Shown here: piece after piece, positions 1 through 7,257 of the stretch
Layout: each line of letters starts with the position of its first letter
Numbering within the stretch: position 1 is the stretch's first letter
Origin: Tubulinosema ratisbonensis
Taxonomy: Eukaryota > Microsporidia > Tubulinosematidae
Direction of reading: 5' to 3'
DNA: 11,229 nucleotides
Assembly (NCBI GenBank): GCA_004000155.1
Contig: RCSS01000067.1
Span: 1 to 11,229 of the forward strand
Notes under the pieces: model-generated
Database searches by the model: none
Told to the model about the DNA's origin: nothing
Seen by the model: only the letters and a program-made list of their open reading frames with translations
Program-made: the position numbers and the translations under genes

Positions 1-800
1 CTTTCATGATTGTGATTTGTAAGAATTTTATTATTTTGTGGTATATAATATTAAATCTTCTTTTAATAATTTTTAGAATCTTTTTAATATACTGTCTTAT
101 AGAGTTTCAAAGTTTAAATGATTGTTCTATTAAATGTTCAGATATTCTATTTGAACTAGGAGTGTAAAAAGGAATAAATAAATGTTTTAAATGTTATTTT
201 TTAGGAATTGCTTAGAGGTTTTCTCAATAAAATCTTCCGTTGTCACTAATTAATATTTGAAATTTACTATAATTATTTATCCATTTTAAAGCAATTCACT
301 ACTTCTTTTTAATTTAGACTTTGTAAAATATGAACTTCAGTAAACATTAAAAACATCTGTTTAATTAAAATACAAAACTTCTTACAACTTACAAAGGTAT
401 TAAAATCATCTGACTTGAATGGCTCTACAATGTCACCTTAAACTTTCTAAAACTCTCTTTTACTACTTATTCTTATATTTAAGTGTTTATTGTGGTGGTA
501 TATTCGCTTGCATTGTTTACATTTCTTGCATTTATTAAAATTTATACTACCTCTGAATGTAAATTAGGATTATATATGTATTTTTTATGATAAAATATGT
601 TGCGTTAATACTAGCGGCCATATACTTTTATGTAAAAGTTGTATAACCGCACGTATATGCTCTTTCTTTGTAAATATTCTTTTTTCTTCTTTGTTTTATC
701 GTAACTCTGATGTGAGGATACCATTTTTTTACTAATTTAATAATTTAAGCTATGACTTTTTTCCTTTTTATATTTTCTTATTTCGCAATTATTTTTATCT
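1..800 (-). pseudogene. Ty3/gypsy integrase remnant
   Basis: Integrase inserts element cDNA into the host chromosome. On the minus strand, around 505 to 535, a cysteine cluster (KCKKCKQCKR) fits the second half of the HHCC zinc finger. The catalytic core follows: DIVEPF, with the first Asp codon at 432 to 434, matches the DIxGPF signature, and ISDNGRF, with Asp at 242 to 244, matches the second Asp motif. About 35 codons on, YTPSSN followed by SEHLIEQ resembles the third motif (YHPQxNG then E), with a Glu codon at 137 to 139. The three landmarks are in different frames separated by stops, so the gene is dead. The C-terminal part runs to the window edge and becomes too eroded to read. Confidence 0.82.
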
Positions 801-804
801 ATCA

Positions 805-1170
805 AAATCAAACATACATCTCTAGAGATGAAATCGGCTATTTTATTATCATTTTCAGAAACATGGGGCAGTTTAAAATCAAACTGATTAAGTAATACTT
901 TTTAGCGATTAATTCTTTTGTTGGGATCAAATTTCATCGAAGTATATCTTTATTATCAGTTTTGATAATAATCTTATGCCCTTATAATATATTTCTAATG
1001 TATTCCAAAGCTTTAAATATTCCTAAAGACTCTTTTTCAAGAACAGAAAATTTTACTTCAGGAGTATTTAATTTCTTGCTGTAATATTCTAATATTCCAT
1101 GTTTTTGATACAAAAAGGCTCCTAGATCAAAATCAAAAAAAATCCTTTTCCAAGTAGAATAGTTCATTTA
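805..1170 (-). pseudogene. Ty3/gypsy RNase H domain remnant
   Basis: This domain would degrade the RNA strand of the RNA/DNA hybrid. The minus-strand frame 982 to 1167 reads through LGAFLYQKHGILEYYSKKLN, then EKESLGIFKALEYIRN. This is the standard Ty3/gypsy RNase H pattern of a GA-x-L segment, a YxSRKL-like motif and an EKE-x-L-x-I/V helix. After one stop the same pattern continues as IIIKTDNKDIL (Asp codon at 955 to 957). It ends near 805 with HVSENDNKIADFISRD, corresponding to the family's NxxADxLSR terminus. At the first catalytic position the sequence reads FDFDLGAF where DASDxGIGAVL is usual, so an acidic residue persists there. The domain is contiguous with reverse transcriptase upstream and integrase downstream. 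Confidence 0.88.
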
Positions 1171-1179
1171 AGTTTGTGT

Positions 1180-2000
1180 ATCTTAGTTCAGAACATTCTT
1201 TTATTTCGTTTAAAAATTGTTTAATTTTTTGAGTTTCTTCTTTATTTAAATTTAGATTTTTAGGTTTAGTCTTTTTCGATGTCTTTAATTTATCTGTAAG
1301 TATTTTAATTTTTTCTAAGAAATTATGTATAAAGTTCCCATACCAATTAATTCTACCTATTAATTTTTATGAATGCTTGGTTGTTTTCGGATTATTAAAT
1401 TTGAATTTTAAGTTATCTAAGTTATTTTTAGAAATAATAATTTTTTTTGTTGTTTAGGGGTGGGAAATCCATACAAAGATCTTTCGCTATACCTTCTTTA
1501 TAAGAATGTTTATACCTAGTCGACTGAAGCATGCGGTAAAATATGTTTCCCATACTTAGGTATACCTCAAGATACTGCGAGCCTTTCACCCGGTTTTCTG
1601 ACTTTAAACCCAAAGGCACTCGTTGATAAACAAAATTACTATTTAAGATTACAAATCCTGTAAAATCTTTCAAATCTTCATGAAATACTAATTGATCGAA
1701 GCCATTTTTAAATCAACTTTTGAGAAAAAATTTATTATTTCCTAAAAGTTAAAGATTTTCAAATATCTTAGGAATACTAATTTTAAGACTATAAAAATTT
1801 TCATTAATTCTTCTGTAGTCAATGACAAGGCGGATGTCACCATTTTCTCAGAAATTTAACCCCTGGACTAGAATTCAATGTAGGCTTTTCTACTATTATT
1901 TTTTCTTTAGATAGTTTGTTATGTCTTCTTGTATTGAATTATAAAACTTAAATGTTAAATTAAAAGTCGGTGATTTAATTATACGGGTATTATCTATTAG
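1180..2000 (-). pseudogene. Ty3/gypsy reverse transcriptase remnant
   Basis: This is the polymerase of the element. From high to low coordinates on the minus strand I read GDIRLVIDYRRIN near 1803 to 1840 (the family GxxRxVxDYRxLN block), IPKIFENL, NGFDQL, FTGFVI and RVPLGLK near 1604 to 1624 (the MPFGLKNAP block). The connection region near 1325 to 1365 reads GRINWYGNFIHNFL, matching LGxxNYYRRFIxxF. Stops and small indels break it at several points. One slip lies where the first catalytic Asp block would be, near 1710 to 1725. I did not find a convincing YxDD motif in the frames I followed, so the second catalytic block appears lost or rearranged around 1430 to 1570. The open frame 1428 to 1673 is a fragment of this domain. 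Confidence 0.87.
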
Positions 2001-2249
2001 CATAATTTTAACTAATTCTACTAAAATATTTTCTAATTTATTGCTATTCAATTTGTATAAATTAAATTGATCTAAAACATATTTTATTCTTTTTTCAAAG
2101 ATTCGTTATCCATAATTGATTTATCTGGACTTTCAACATATTCACTTTGCTGAGTACAAAAGACAATCTCAACAGCATCGAAAGTAATTGTTTGTTCTTT
2201 TATATTAATAATAATCGTTATGATTTAATAAAACATTATTGCCTACTAA

Positions 2250-2530
2250 CATTACAACAGGTAAATCACCGAAAACATAGAATTCTTCAGTAAGAGTAAA
2301 GTTATCGCTTATATCAACTACGAGCTTAAGTTCCTAGACACTTTTATTTCTTGTCCATTTGCTGTGAGTAATGTTACTACTTGTTTGTTTCTTCTAGCAT
2401 ACTGTTCATTAAAGCAGAAAGTTTGGAACTAATAAAACCTTTTGTTGATCCTGCATCTATTGTCATTTTAAAAGCTTTGCCATTCACTTTACATGGTATT
2501 TCAAAAAACTCTTCTTTAAATTCCTTTTCC
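2250..2530 (-). pseudogene. Retropepsin (aspartic protease) remnant
   Basis: This would be the processing protease of the gag-pol product. The minus-strand reading opens with FEIPCKVNGKAFKMTIDAGS; the DAGS tetrad, with its Asp codon at 2455 to 2457, corresponds to the active-site D-T/S-G-S/A motif and is followed by TKGFISSKL. After two stops and a frame change come LLTANGQEIKV and then MLVGNNVLLNHN, matching the second protease block (ILGxDFLxxH-like). The domain sits between the gag-like region and reverse transcriptase, as in Ty3/gypsy. The plus-strand frame starting at 2381 is only its complement. Confidence 0.8.
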
Positions 2531-2539
2531 CCGATAACA

Positions 2540-3479
2540 ACCCTTTTAAACTATTTTGTTGATCTTTATTGTAAGATTAATTTGGTTTGTCCCTGGAATT
2601 ATGCTTATTATCTTTCAAATTTGTTTTGTTTAATCTTTTCAAATAACAGTCTTTAGTAGAATGTCTTAACACCCTATGTATCTTGCCGAATAAATTTTTC
2701 TTCTTTTTTTTCAAATTTATTACTTATAAATTTATTGCCTAGATTGCTTCGGATTTTATTTTTACTATTCTTGTTGCTCTCTCTAAGTTTGACTTATAAG
2801 TTTTTTCTGAATTTAAAACATGATTAATTTTTTCATCAAGGATTAAACCACTATTTCTTGATAGTTCAATTGTGGTATGAAGACCTAAACCTCGTAAAAT
2901 ACATTCTTCAAGTTTTCTTTGGTGCTCACACTTTATTAAATTGACAGCTATACTATATTGTTTATTTTTGATTTTGTTTTTATTACATAACCTTCAAAGA
3001 ATTCAAAATTAATTTCTTTTACTTCATCTTATTCATTTATGTATAGATTAATATATTCTCTTGAGTAAAAAACATTTAAAATTATTTCTCTGCTTTTTTA
3101 TATGGAAACCCTTCTATCAAAATTAAATTTAAATTTTTAAATAATTCTTTTAAAATTATAACGATATCAGACTCCTTCCATTCTGCTAACTTCTGGAATT
3201 TCTCAAATGAGTTTAACACTCATTAATCTTAACAGTGTGAGCACTTATAACATACCTAATCTGCTTCTTCACAGTTATGTTAGTACCGGGTAGATTCAGT
3301 TCAGACACAAGACTTATACCCGCTGATATTTTTTTATTATCTCTTTTGGTGCCTCTTGGAAGTCCTTCTTAATTGTCGTATATATCACAAAGCTTACCTC
3401 TATGCTTATTGAATTCAATATTATTGGGTAATTGGTTAGTTTTTAAAAATATTTTAATTGATGATTTATTAAAAGCCAT
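2540..3479 (-). pseudogene. Gag-like remnant with decayed zinc knuckle
   Basis: Gag would form the particle shell and bind element RNA. The minus-strand ATG at 3477 to 3479 opens a frame beginning MAFNKSSIKIFLKTNQLP, which continues past one stop (GLPRGTKRDNKKI, then SELNLPGTNITVKKQIRYVI) for about 80 codons. Later pieces include NSFEKFQKLAEWKESDIV and EECILRGLGLHTTIELSRN. The 3' end (about 2640 to 2690) is basic and contains LRHSTKDCYLKR. This resembles the His-to-Cys half of a CCHC zinc knuckle (GHxxxxC), but the first two cysteines are not visible. Gag proteins diverge fast, so the assignment rests on position upstream of the protease, the basic tail and the half knuckle. Confidence 0.65.
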
Positions 3480-3530
3480 CTTACCCTCTAAATCGTTTAC
3501 TATTTATATCGTTATCTAGAGGAAAATTTA

Positions 3531-3543
3531 GGCTGTGAAACCA
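3531..3543 (-). other. Possible primer-binding site, initiator tRNA-Met-like
   Basis: On the minus strand, about 50 bases upstream of the gag start, the sequence TGGTTTCACAGCC differs at two of 13 positions from TGGTATCAGAGCC, the usual retroelement primer-binding site complementary to the 3' end of initiator tRNA-Met. Its position fits a leader between 5' LTR and gag. A 13-base near-match in AT-rich DNA may be chance, and I cannot see an LTR end immediately beside it. Confidence 0.3.
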
Positions 3544-3569
3544 ACTAATCATATTTTACTACACATGCA

Positions 3570-4040
3570 TATGGAGATTTATTATTATTTTTTCAATAGC
3601 GCTACTAAAATTGGCCGAAGTAGTAATGTAGTAGAAATTGATAAGATGCATTTAGGAAAAAGAAAGTATAATATTGCTAAACTTTACAACTAAATAGTAA
3701 TATTTGGTGGTATCTGACGGAAAACTTGAAAATTTTCATGACTATAATTAGAAACAAAACCAGGCACGTTCTAGGTACAGCTTTAACAAAGAGTATATTG
3801 CAAAATACAACAATATATTCCGATCAGTGGTCCTCCTATCTGTCTTTTATAAGAAACAACTTGAGTAATTATTATGATTATGTAAACTAAACTAATGTTT
3901 CGTTGAACCAGAATCTAGAATTCATACCAAACAATTGAATCGTTGTGGGGCAAAACCAAAAGATTTAAACGTAAAAAATCTATACAAAACAAAAAAAATA
4001 AAAATTTACATAAGCGAGTTATAATTAATGAGCGTTTAAA
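3570..4040 (+). pseudogene. Merlin / ISXO2-like (IS1595-type) DDE transposase remnant
   Basis: This is a cut-and-paste DNA transposase of the IS1016/Merlin and ISXO2 group. Plus-strand pieces in family order are: KIGRSSNVVEIDKMHLGKRK (family: VEIDExxFGKRKY); IVIFGGI, matching WVFGGI; then, in another frame, NTTIYSDQWSSYL (family: TxIxSDxWxxY); and finally, in the first frame again, YQTIESLWGKTKRFKRKK (family: HTQTIExLWxxLKxxLR). The presumed catalytic codons are Asp 3640 to 3642, Asp 3822 to 3824 and Glu 3937 to 3939. At least two frameshifts and several stops make it non-functional. The N-terminal zinc-binding region is not recognisable. I found no terminal inverted repeats, so the limits are those of the recognisable protein. 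Confidence 0.82.
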
Positions 4041-4439
4041 AGTATAAAAAGAGAATTGTTTGAGTTTTAAATAANTTNNNTTCTAGTTCTTCTATTTTTA
4101 TTAAAAAATTTTTTGTTAATAATTATCCTAAAATAGAAAATGATCTAAAATCCCCAAAATATTTAGACGAAGTCCTACTTTCAAAGTCTACCCCTAAAAT
4201 CTTCATTATCAATTAAGAAAAGGCCTAGACATTCTTTAAAAACTATAGAAACTTTATTTGTTATTGTCGTTGCCCCATGCTCTCATACATTTCAAAGGTA
4301 TCTACGTATTAGAGAGTATGGGTGAGAGGCGCCTTTGTCATATAATTTTTTATTTGTTTATTTTTATTAAGTTGTTTTCGGGAACCTTTTCTGTTTATAC
4401 TTGCGTATTTATACTTTTTATATACCACCCAATCATCTT
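4041..4439. other. Gene-free stretch between transposon remnants
   Basis: No frame here is convincing. A 67-codon plus-strand frame (4258 to 4461) is rich in Phe, Ile and Leu and looks like chance translation of T-rich DNA. A run of ambiguous bases lies at 4074 to 4080. The composition is a little less AT-rich than the spacer that follows, and an imperfect inverted repeat surrounds 4279 to 4335 (ctctcatac against gtattagag and gtatgggtgagag). Position between transposon relics suggests eroded LTR or transposon DNA, but I see nothing that proves it. Confidence 0.4.
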
Positions 4440-4616
4440 TCATGATTTTCTGTTTTCCTGACGGTTTGAAGAAACAACCTGAACATTTTTAGAAAGGTCA
4501 ACATTCATGACATCATATGGCAAGTTAACATTACAACAAGAAGAATATAAAACAGGGAACGCTGAAAAGATATCACCTTCTTTGTGTGAATTACCATAGT
4601 TATTTATAATACTATA
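4440..4616 (-). pseudogene. Protein-like remnant of unknown origin
   Basis: A 58-codon minus-strand frame with no ATG near its start is bounded by a stop at 4617 to 4619 upstream and TGA at 4440 to 4442. It has balanced, protein-like composition: NNYGNSHKEGDIFSAFPVL, then CCNVNLPYDVMNVDL, then VQVVSSNRQENRKS. This differs from the low-complexity translations typical of spacer DNA here, and the local G+C is higher than in the flanking 350 bases. It could be the tail of another element's polyprotein or a decayed host gene; I do not recognise the family. A plus-strand 30-codon frame (4507 to 4599) covers the same bases and is less convincing. Confidence 0.35.
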
Positions 4617-4822
4617 TTATTCTCTGTGATTTAATATTTTTTATCAGCACATAAATTATGTAATAAATGGATCCTGAAAACTTGTACAACAAATAAATTT
4701 AAATAATAAAAAAATATTATTTTATTAATATATGAAAATTAATATAATAATCTAATAAAAGATAAAAATAAAGACCCGTCCTTAGTTTTTAATATATTAA
4801 AATTTAGTTTTAATATATTTAA

Positions 4823-4919
4823 TTAAAAATATTATTTTATATTTATTTATTTTATATTTTATTAAAAATATTATTTTATATTTATCAATTTATTTTTAAA
4901 AATATTATTTTATATTTAT
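4823..4919. repeat. Three identical 24-base AT repeats
   Basis: The 24-base sequence beginning ttaaaaatattattttatat and ending in ttat occurs without change at 4823 to 4846, 4862 to 4885 and 4896 to 4919. The intervals are 15 and 10 bases, so this is a spaced direct repeat and not a strict tandem. Related partial copies of aaatattatttta lie upstream near 4711. Confidence 0.85.
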
Positions 4920-4953
4920 AAATAAATTTATTATTTATTTTAATATAATTTCT

Positions 4954-4959
4954 TTTATT
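4954..4959 (-). terminator. Poly(A) signal AATAAA of the ARF-like GTPase gene
   Basis: The minus strand reads AATAAA 12 bases after the stop codon at 4972, giving a very short 3' untranslated region like those of the neighbouring genes. Confidence 0.5.
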
Positions 4960-4971
4960 TTTTAAGAACAT

Positions 4972-5445
4972 TTATAAATTAATGCATTGATTAATTAACC
5001 AATCAATTCCTTCTTCCAATCCTTCATTCTTTATAGCACACACCTTTAAAAACTTAACATTACCTTCCACTTTTAAATCAATATCCCCTAAATCCTTCTT
5101 ATTTCCATAAATTAATAAAGGAATACTTTTTTTATATCCTTCAAAATACTTAAGAAAATCTCTTTTATCTGACATATCTATCACAAAAATAATACCATTT
5201 ACTAAACCATAATAATTAAACCAATACTCTCTAAAACATTCTTGACCACCTATGTCTAATATTTTAATGTTTAAGTTATTTCTTGTTAGGTAATATTTTT
5301 TATAACCAAAGGTAGGAAGTATCTTTTCTTTTATGTTGCATAAGTTGGTTATTATTGTTGTTTTACCTGAATTGTCTAGACCTACCAGTAAAAATGTTAA
5401 TTCTTTTTTTGTTTGAAGTGATTTTAACGAAGAAGCAAATGACAT
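4972..5445 (-). CDS. ARF-like small GTPase, ARL2/ARL3 type
   Basis: This is a 157-residue Ras-superfamily GTPase of the ARF/ARL branch. Motifs in order: the P-loop GLDNSGKTT (22 to 30); switch I with PTFGY (Thr45); switch II DIGGQ (64 to 68) followed by REYWFNYY; the guanine motif NKKD (115 to 118); and a G5-like CAI near 136 to 138. YW-x-NYY/F after the DxGGQ motif and the EGLEEGIDWL tail are closest to ARL2/ARL3, which bind lipidated-protein carriers; ARL2 also acts with tubulin-folding cofactors. ARL2 is the likelier identity if the organism lacks cilia, but I cannot separate the two. Oddities: residue 2 is Ser and not the usual Gly; the W of WDxGGQ is Leu63; and it is about 25 residues shorter than the family, losing loops on either side of NKKD. 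The start is well placed ahead of the amphipathic N-terminal helix. Confidence 0.9.
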   Translation of the reverse strand: MSFASSLKSLQTKKELTFLLVGLDNSGKTTIITNLCNIKEKILPTFGYKKYYLTRNNLNIKILDIGGQECFREYWFNYYGLVNGIIFVIDMSDKRDFLKYFEGYKKSIPLLIYGNKKDLGDIDLKVEGNVKFLKVCAIKNEGLEEGIDWLINQCINL

Positions 5446-5833
5446 TAGAAAAATAAAATTTATTAAATTTATTAAAATATAATTAAATCATATAAAAAAT
5501 AATAAAATAATTTAATAATTTAATAATTTAATAAAATAATATAATAAAATNATACTTAATTTTTAGAGCACATATGGTTCAATATGTTTTTAAATAACTA
5601 GGTTCAGCTAAATATACTGTGAATTTAACTTTTATTGGCCTTTGAAAAGTTTATAGAAACTTTGTTCTCTAATATTTTCAAAAATTAAAGCAAAAGTACC
5701 TAATTAATTAACAATTAGTAATTTATAAAAATTGTTTTGTTCGTAAATAAGAAAAAAGAAGAAAAATTTTTATCTTTTGCAAAACAAAGGTGTAAAATAG
5801 GATTCTTAAAAAAGTGNNNTAAAATAAAAAATG
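5446..5833. other. Spacer between the GTPase and Rsa4 genes
   Basis: The first 100 bases are A/T-only promoter-like DNA upstream of the GTPase gene. From about 5550 to 5810 composition becomes less extreme. There is a perfect 7-base hairpin, AAAGTTT-ATAG-AAACTTT, at 5646 to 5663. A longer-range pair, TTGTTTTG (5732 to 5739) and CAAAACAA (5780 to 5787), follows. On the minus strand, about 5551 to 5645 reads FQRPIKVKFTVYLAEPSYLK with a single stop soon after, which looks like a coding relic. Three ambiguous bases lie at 5817 to 5819. I see no tRNA or rRNA. Confidence 0.45.
5506..5534. repeat. AT-rich 8-base tandem repeat
   Basis: The unit aataattt is repeated about 3.6 times without error, just upstream of the GTPase start. 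It resembles an ordinary microsatellite. Confidence 0.8.
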
Positions 5834-5839
5834 TTTATT
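5834..5839 (-). terminator. Poly(A) signal AATAAA of the Rsa4 gene
   Basis: The minus strand reads AATAAA 8 bases after the stop codon at 5848, the same arrangement as in the GTPase gene. Confidence 0.5.
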
Positions 5840-5847
5840 TAAACCAT

Positions 5848-7018
5848 TTAGCCTAAAAAATAAAGCATTCTGTCTTTTCCACCACAAACGATCCCTTTTT
5901 TATAAATTGAAAAATCATAAATCTCATCCCCACAAACAATCCTACTTTTAACACTTTTACTTCCCAAATCATAAACCATAAGACATTTATCTTTGCCACA
6001 AGAAATAACCTTATCTCCAGTACAAAATACCTTGTAAACAGAAGCAGTGTGTGTGTATTCAGTCAGTAATTTTTGATTTTCTAAACAAAATACCTTTACT
6101 TTTCTATCAAACGAACCTGTAGAAAAAAACATACCATTTGTAGAAATAGAGACTGAAATCACAGAAAGTGAATGAACTAAGGTGTTTACCAAAGTAAAAT
6201 CTTTGTAAACATAAACTAAACCGTTTTCACAACCTGTTATTAAGTAANTGTCGTANACTGACAAACAGTTTATAGAGGATGGAAGANTGAATTCTTTAAA
6301 AAATGTCAAATTTTTGAATATCTTTAATTTTCCATCCCTTCCTCCTGAAAAGATAAAATCTTTGAAAAATGTTAAACACGTCACAGGCTTAGAGTGTGAA
6401 TAGTTGAAAAGACATTCACCGTTTAATTTAAACAATTTCACATAATTGTCTCTCCCTCCGGTCAAAATTAAATCATTAATAAGTTTTACTGAGATAATTC
6501 CTTTAGAATGAGCTTTAATTTCATTTAATAGTTCTCCTTTATGGTCATAGATTATCAATTTACCATCAGATCCAGCAGAAACCACAATACTTTCATTTGA
6601 ATCTATTGCATAAACAACACCTTCATGTGATTTTATAATTTTCTTTTGTGTTTTAGTGATATCGCACCAAAATCTGACTGTGCAATCGCCTCCTCCCGTA
6701 ACTAATAAATTATTAGAGCTGTGTGTGCAAAGAATAGCAGCTTCGTGGCCAGAATAACTGTCAGAACAAAAATCGCCATCAACTTTATCATCACACGGTG
6801 CTGTTTTGATCTTTAAAATACTTTCATATTCATTTATTTTTTGTAGTTTTAATGTTTCATCTAAAGTATTGATAATGGGCTGACCATTTAAATAAAAGTT
6901 ACTTTGTAAGTCTATTAATGATGATAAGTGTGATGGAGTAATGTTTCNTNGTANANTNNTGNTATGGTAAAAGCATTTTTCCTTCATTATCGTATAATTC
7001 TATGAACACGTTATCCAT
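5848..7018 (-). CDS. RSA4: Ribosome assembly protein Rsa4/Notchless (NLE), frame broken at Ns
   Basis: Rsa4 is a nuclear 60S-subunit assembly factor whose N-terminal ubiquitin-like (NLE) domain is gripped by the AAA+ ATPase Rea1/midasin to drive pre-60S remodelling. The open frame from 5848 to 6987 gives a short NLE domain (NITPSHLSSLID to ESILKIK, about residues 15 to 61). Eight WD-like blades follow, beginning GHEAAILC, TGGGDCTVRFW and ending VCGGKDRMLYFLG. Eight blades and the closing GGKDK-like motif are typical of this family. The acidic NEYES segment sits where the MIDAS-binding Glu is expected. The first in-frame ATG (6987) is probably wrong: another frame opens at 7018 with MDNVFIELYDNEGKMLLP, the missing first strand and LLP motif, and would join across the ambiguous bases at 6948 to 6962 with one extra base or two lost. 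Length about 390 residues, against 485 to 515 in animals and yeast. Confidence 0.88.
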
Positions 7019-7257
7019 AAAAATAATTTAATTTCTTATTAAAATATAAAATATTTTAAAAATTATTTTTTTTAAAATTAAAAAAATATAAAAAGTATTT
7101 TAAATTTAAATAAAACATTTTTAAATATTAAAAAAATAAGTAAAAAAATAAAATAAAATAATAATTTAATTAATCATTTATTTTAAAAATAATAAATTTA
7201 ATATTATTAATTTTAAAACACAAAAATATATTTTTATTTGTTAATTATAAAAAATAT
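7019..7257. promoter_or_regulatory. Divergent promoter interval, A/T-only
   Basis: These 239 bases separate the probable Rsa4 start from the start of the asparagine-rich protein gene on the opposite strand. They contain hardly any G or C, with many TATA-like strings (for example aaaatatattttta near 7222). Both genes must draw their promoters from here. I see no specific operator or GGG/CCC-type start-site element. Confidence 0.5.

Larger units (their letters stand above)
1..3479 (-). mobile_element. Degenerate Ty3/gypsy LTR retrotransposon, 5' part through integrase
   Basis: This is one decayed element read on the minus strand. Going from high to low coordinates I can read a gag-like start, an aspartic protease, reverse transcriptase, RNase H and integrase; integrase after RNase H is the Ty3/gypsy order, not Ty1/copia. 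Every domain is interrupted by stops and frameshifts, so no working polyprotein is present. The integrase reaches base 1, so the end of the element and its 3' LTR lie off the left edge. I could not delimit a 5' LTR on the right, where a DNA-transposon relic begins within about 90 bases of the gag start. The individual parts are listed separately. Confidence 0.88.
4617..4971. other. AT-only spacer downstream of the GTPase gene
   Basis: The stretch consists almost wholly of A and T with few G or C bases (a short GC-containing patch lies at about 4773 to 4785). It holds a 24-base triplicated repeat and the poly(A) signal of the neighbouring GTPase gene, both listed separately. No coding frame or RNA gene is visible. 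It marks the border between the transposon-rich left side and the cellular genes. Confidence 0.6.

Noticed and set aside
2381..2656. Plus-strand 91-codon open frame
   Set aside because: It is the complement of the minus-strand protease and gag-end remnants, which carry recognisable motifs; its own translation matches nothing.
3661..3740. TGA codons inside the transposase as possible reassigned codons
   Set aside because: TAA and TAG also interrupt the region, the TGA positions do not fall where the family has Trp, and frameshifts occur, so simple decay is the better explanation.
1..4447. Eleven-base direct repeat ctttcatgatt at 1 to 11 and 4437 to 4447 as possible LTR or target-site evidence
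   Set aside because: No similarity extends beyond it, and an 11-base match in this composition can be chance.
4258..4461. Plus-strand 67-codon hydrophobic frame that could pass for a small membrane protein
   Set aside because: Phe/Ile/Leu richness is what T-rich DNA gives by chance; no family features, no poly(A) signal, and it lies within transposon debris.
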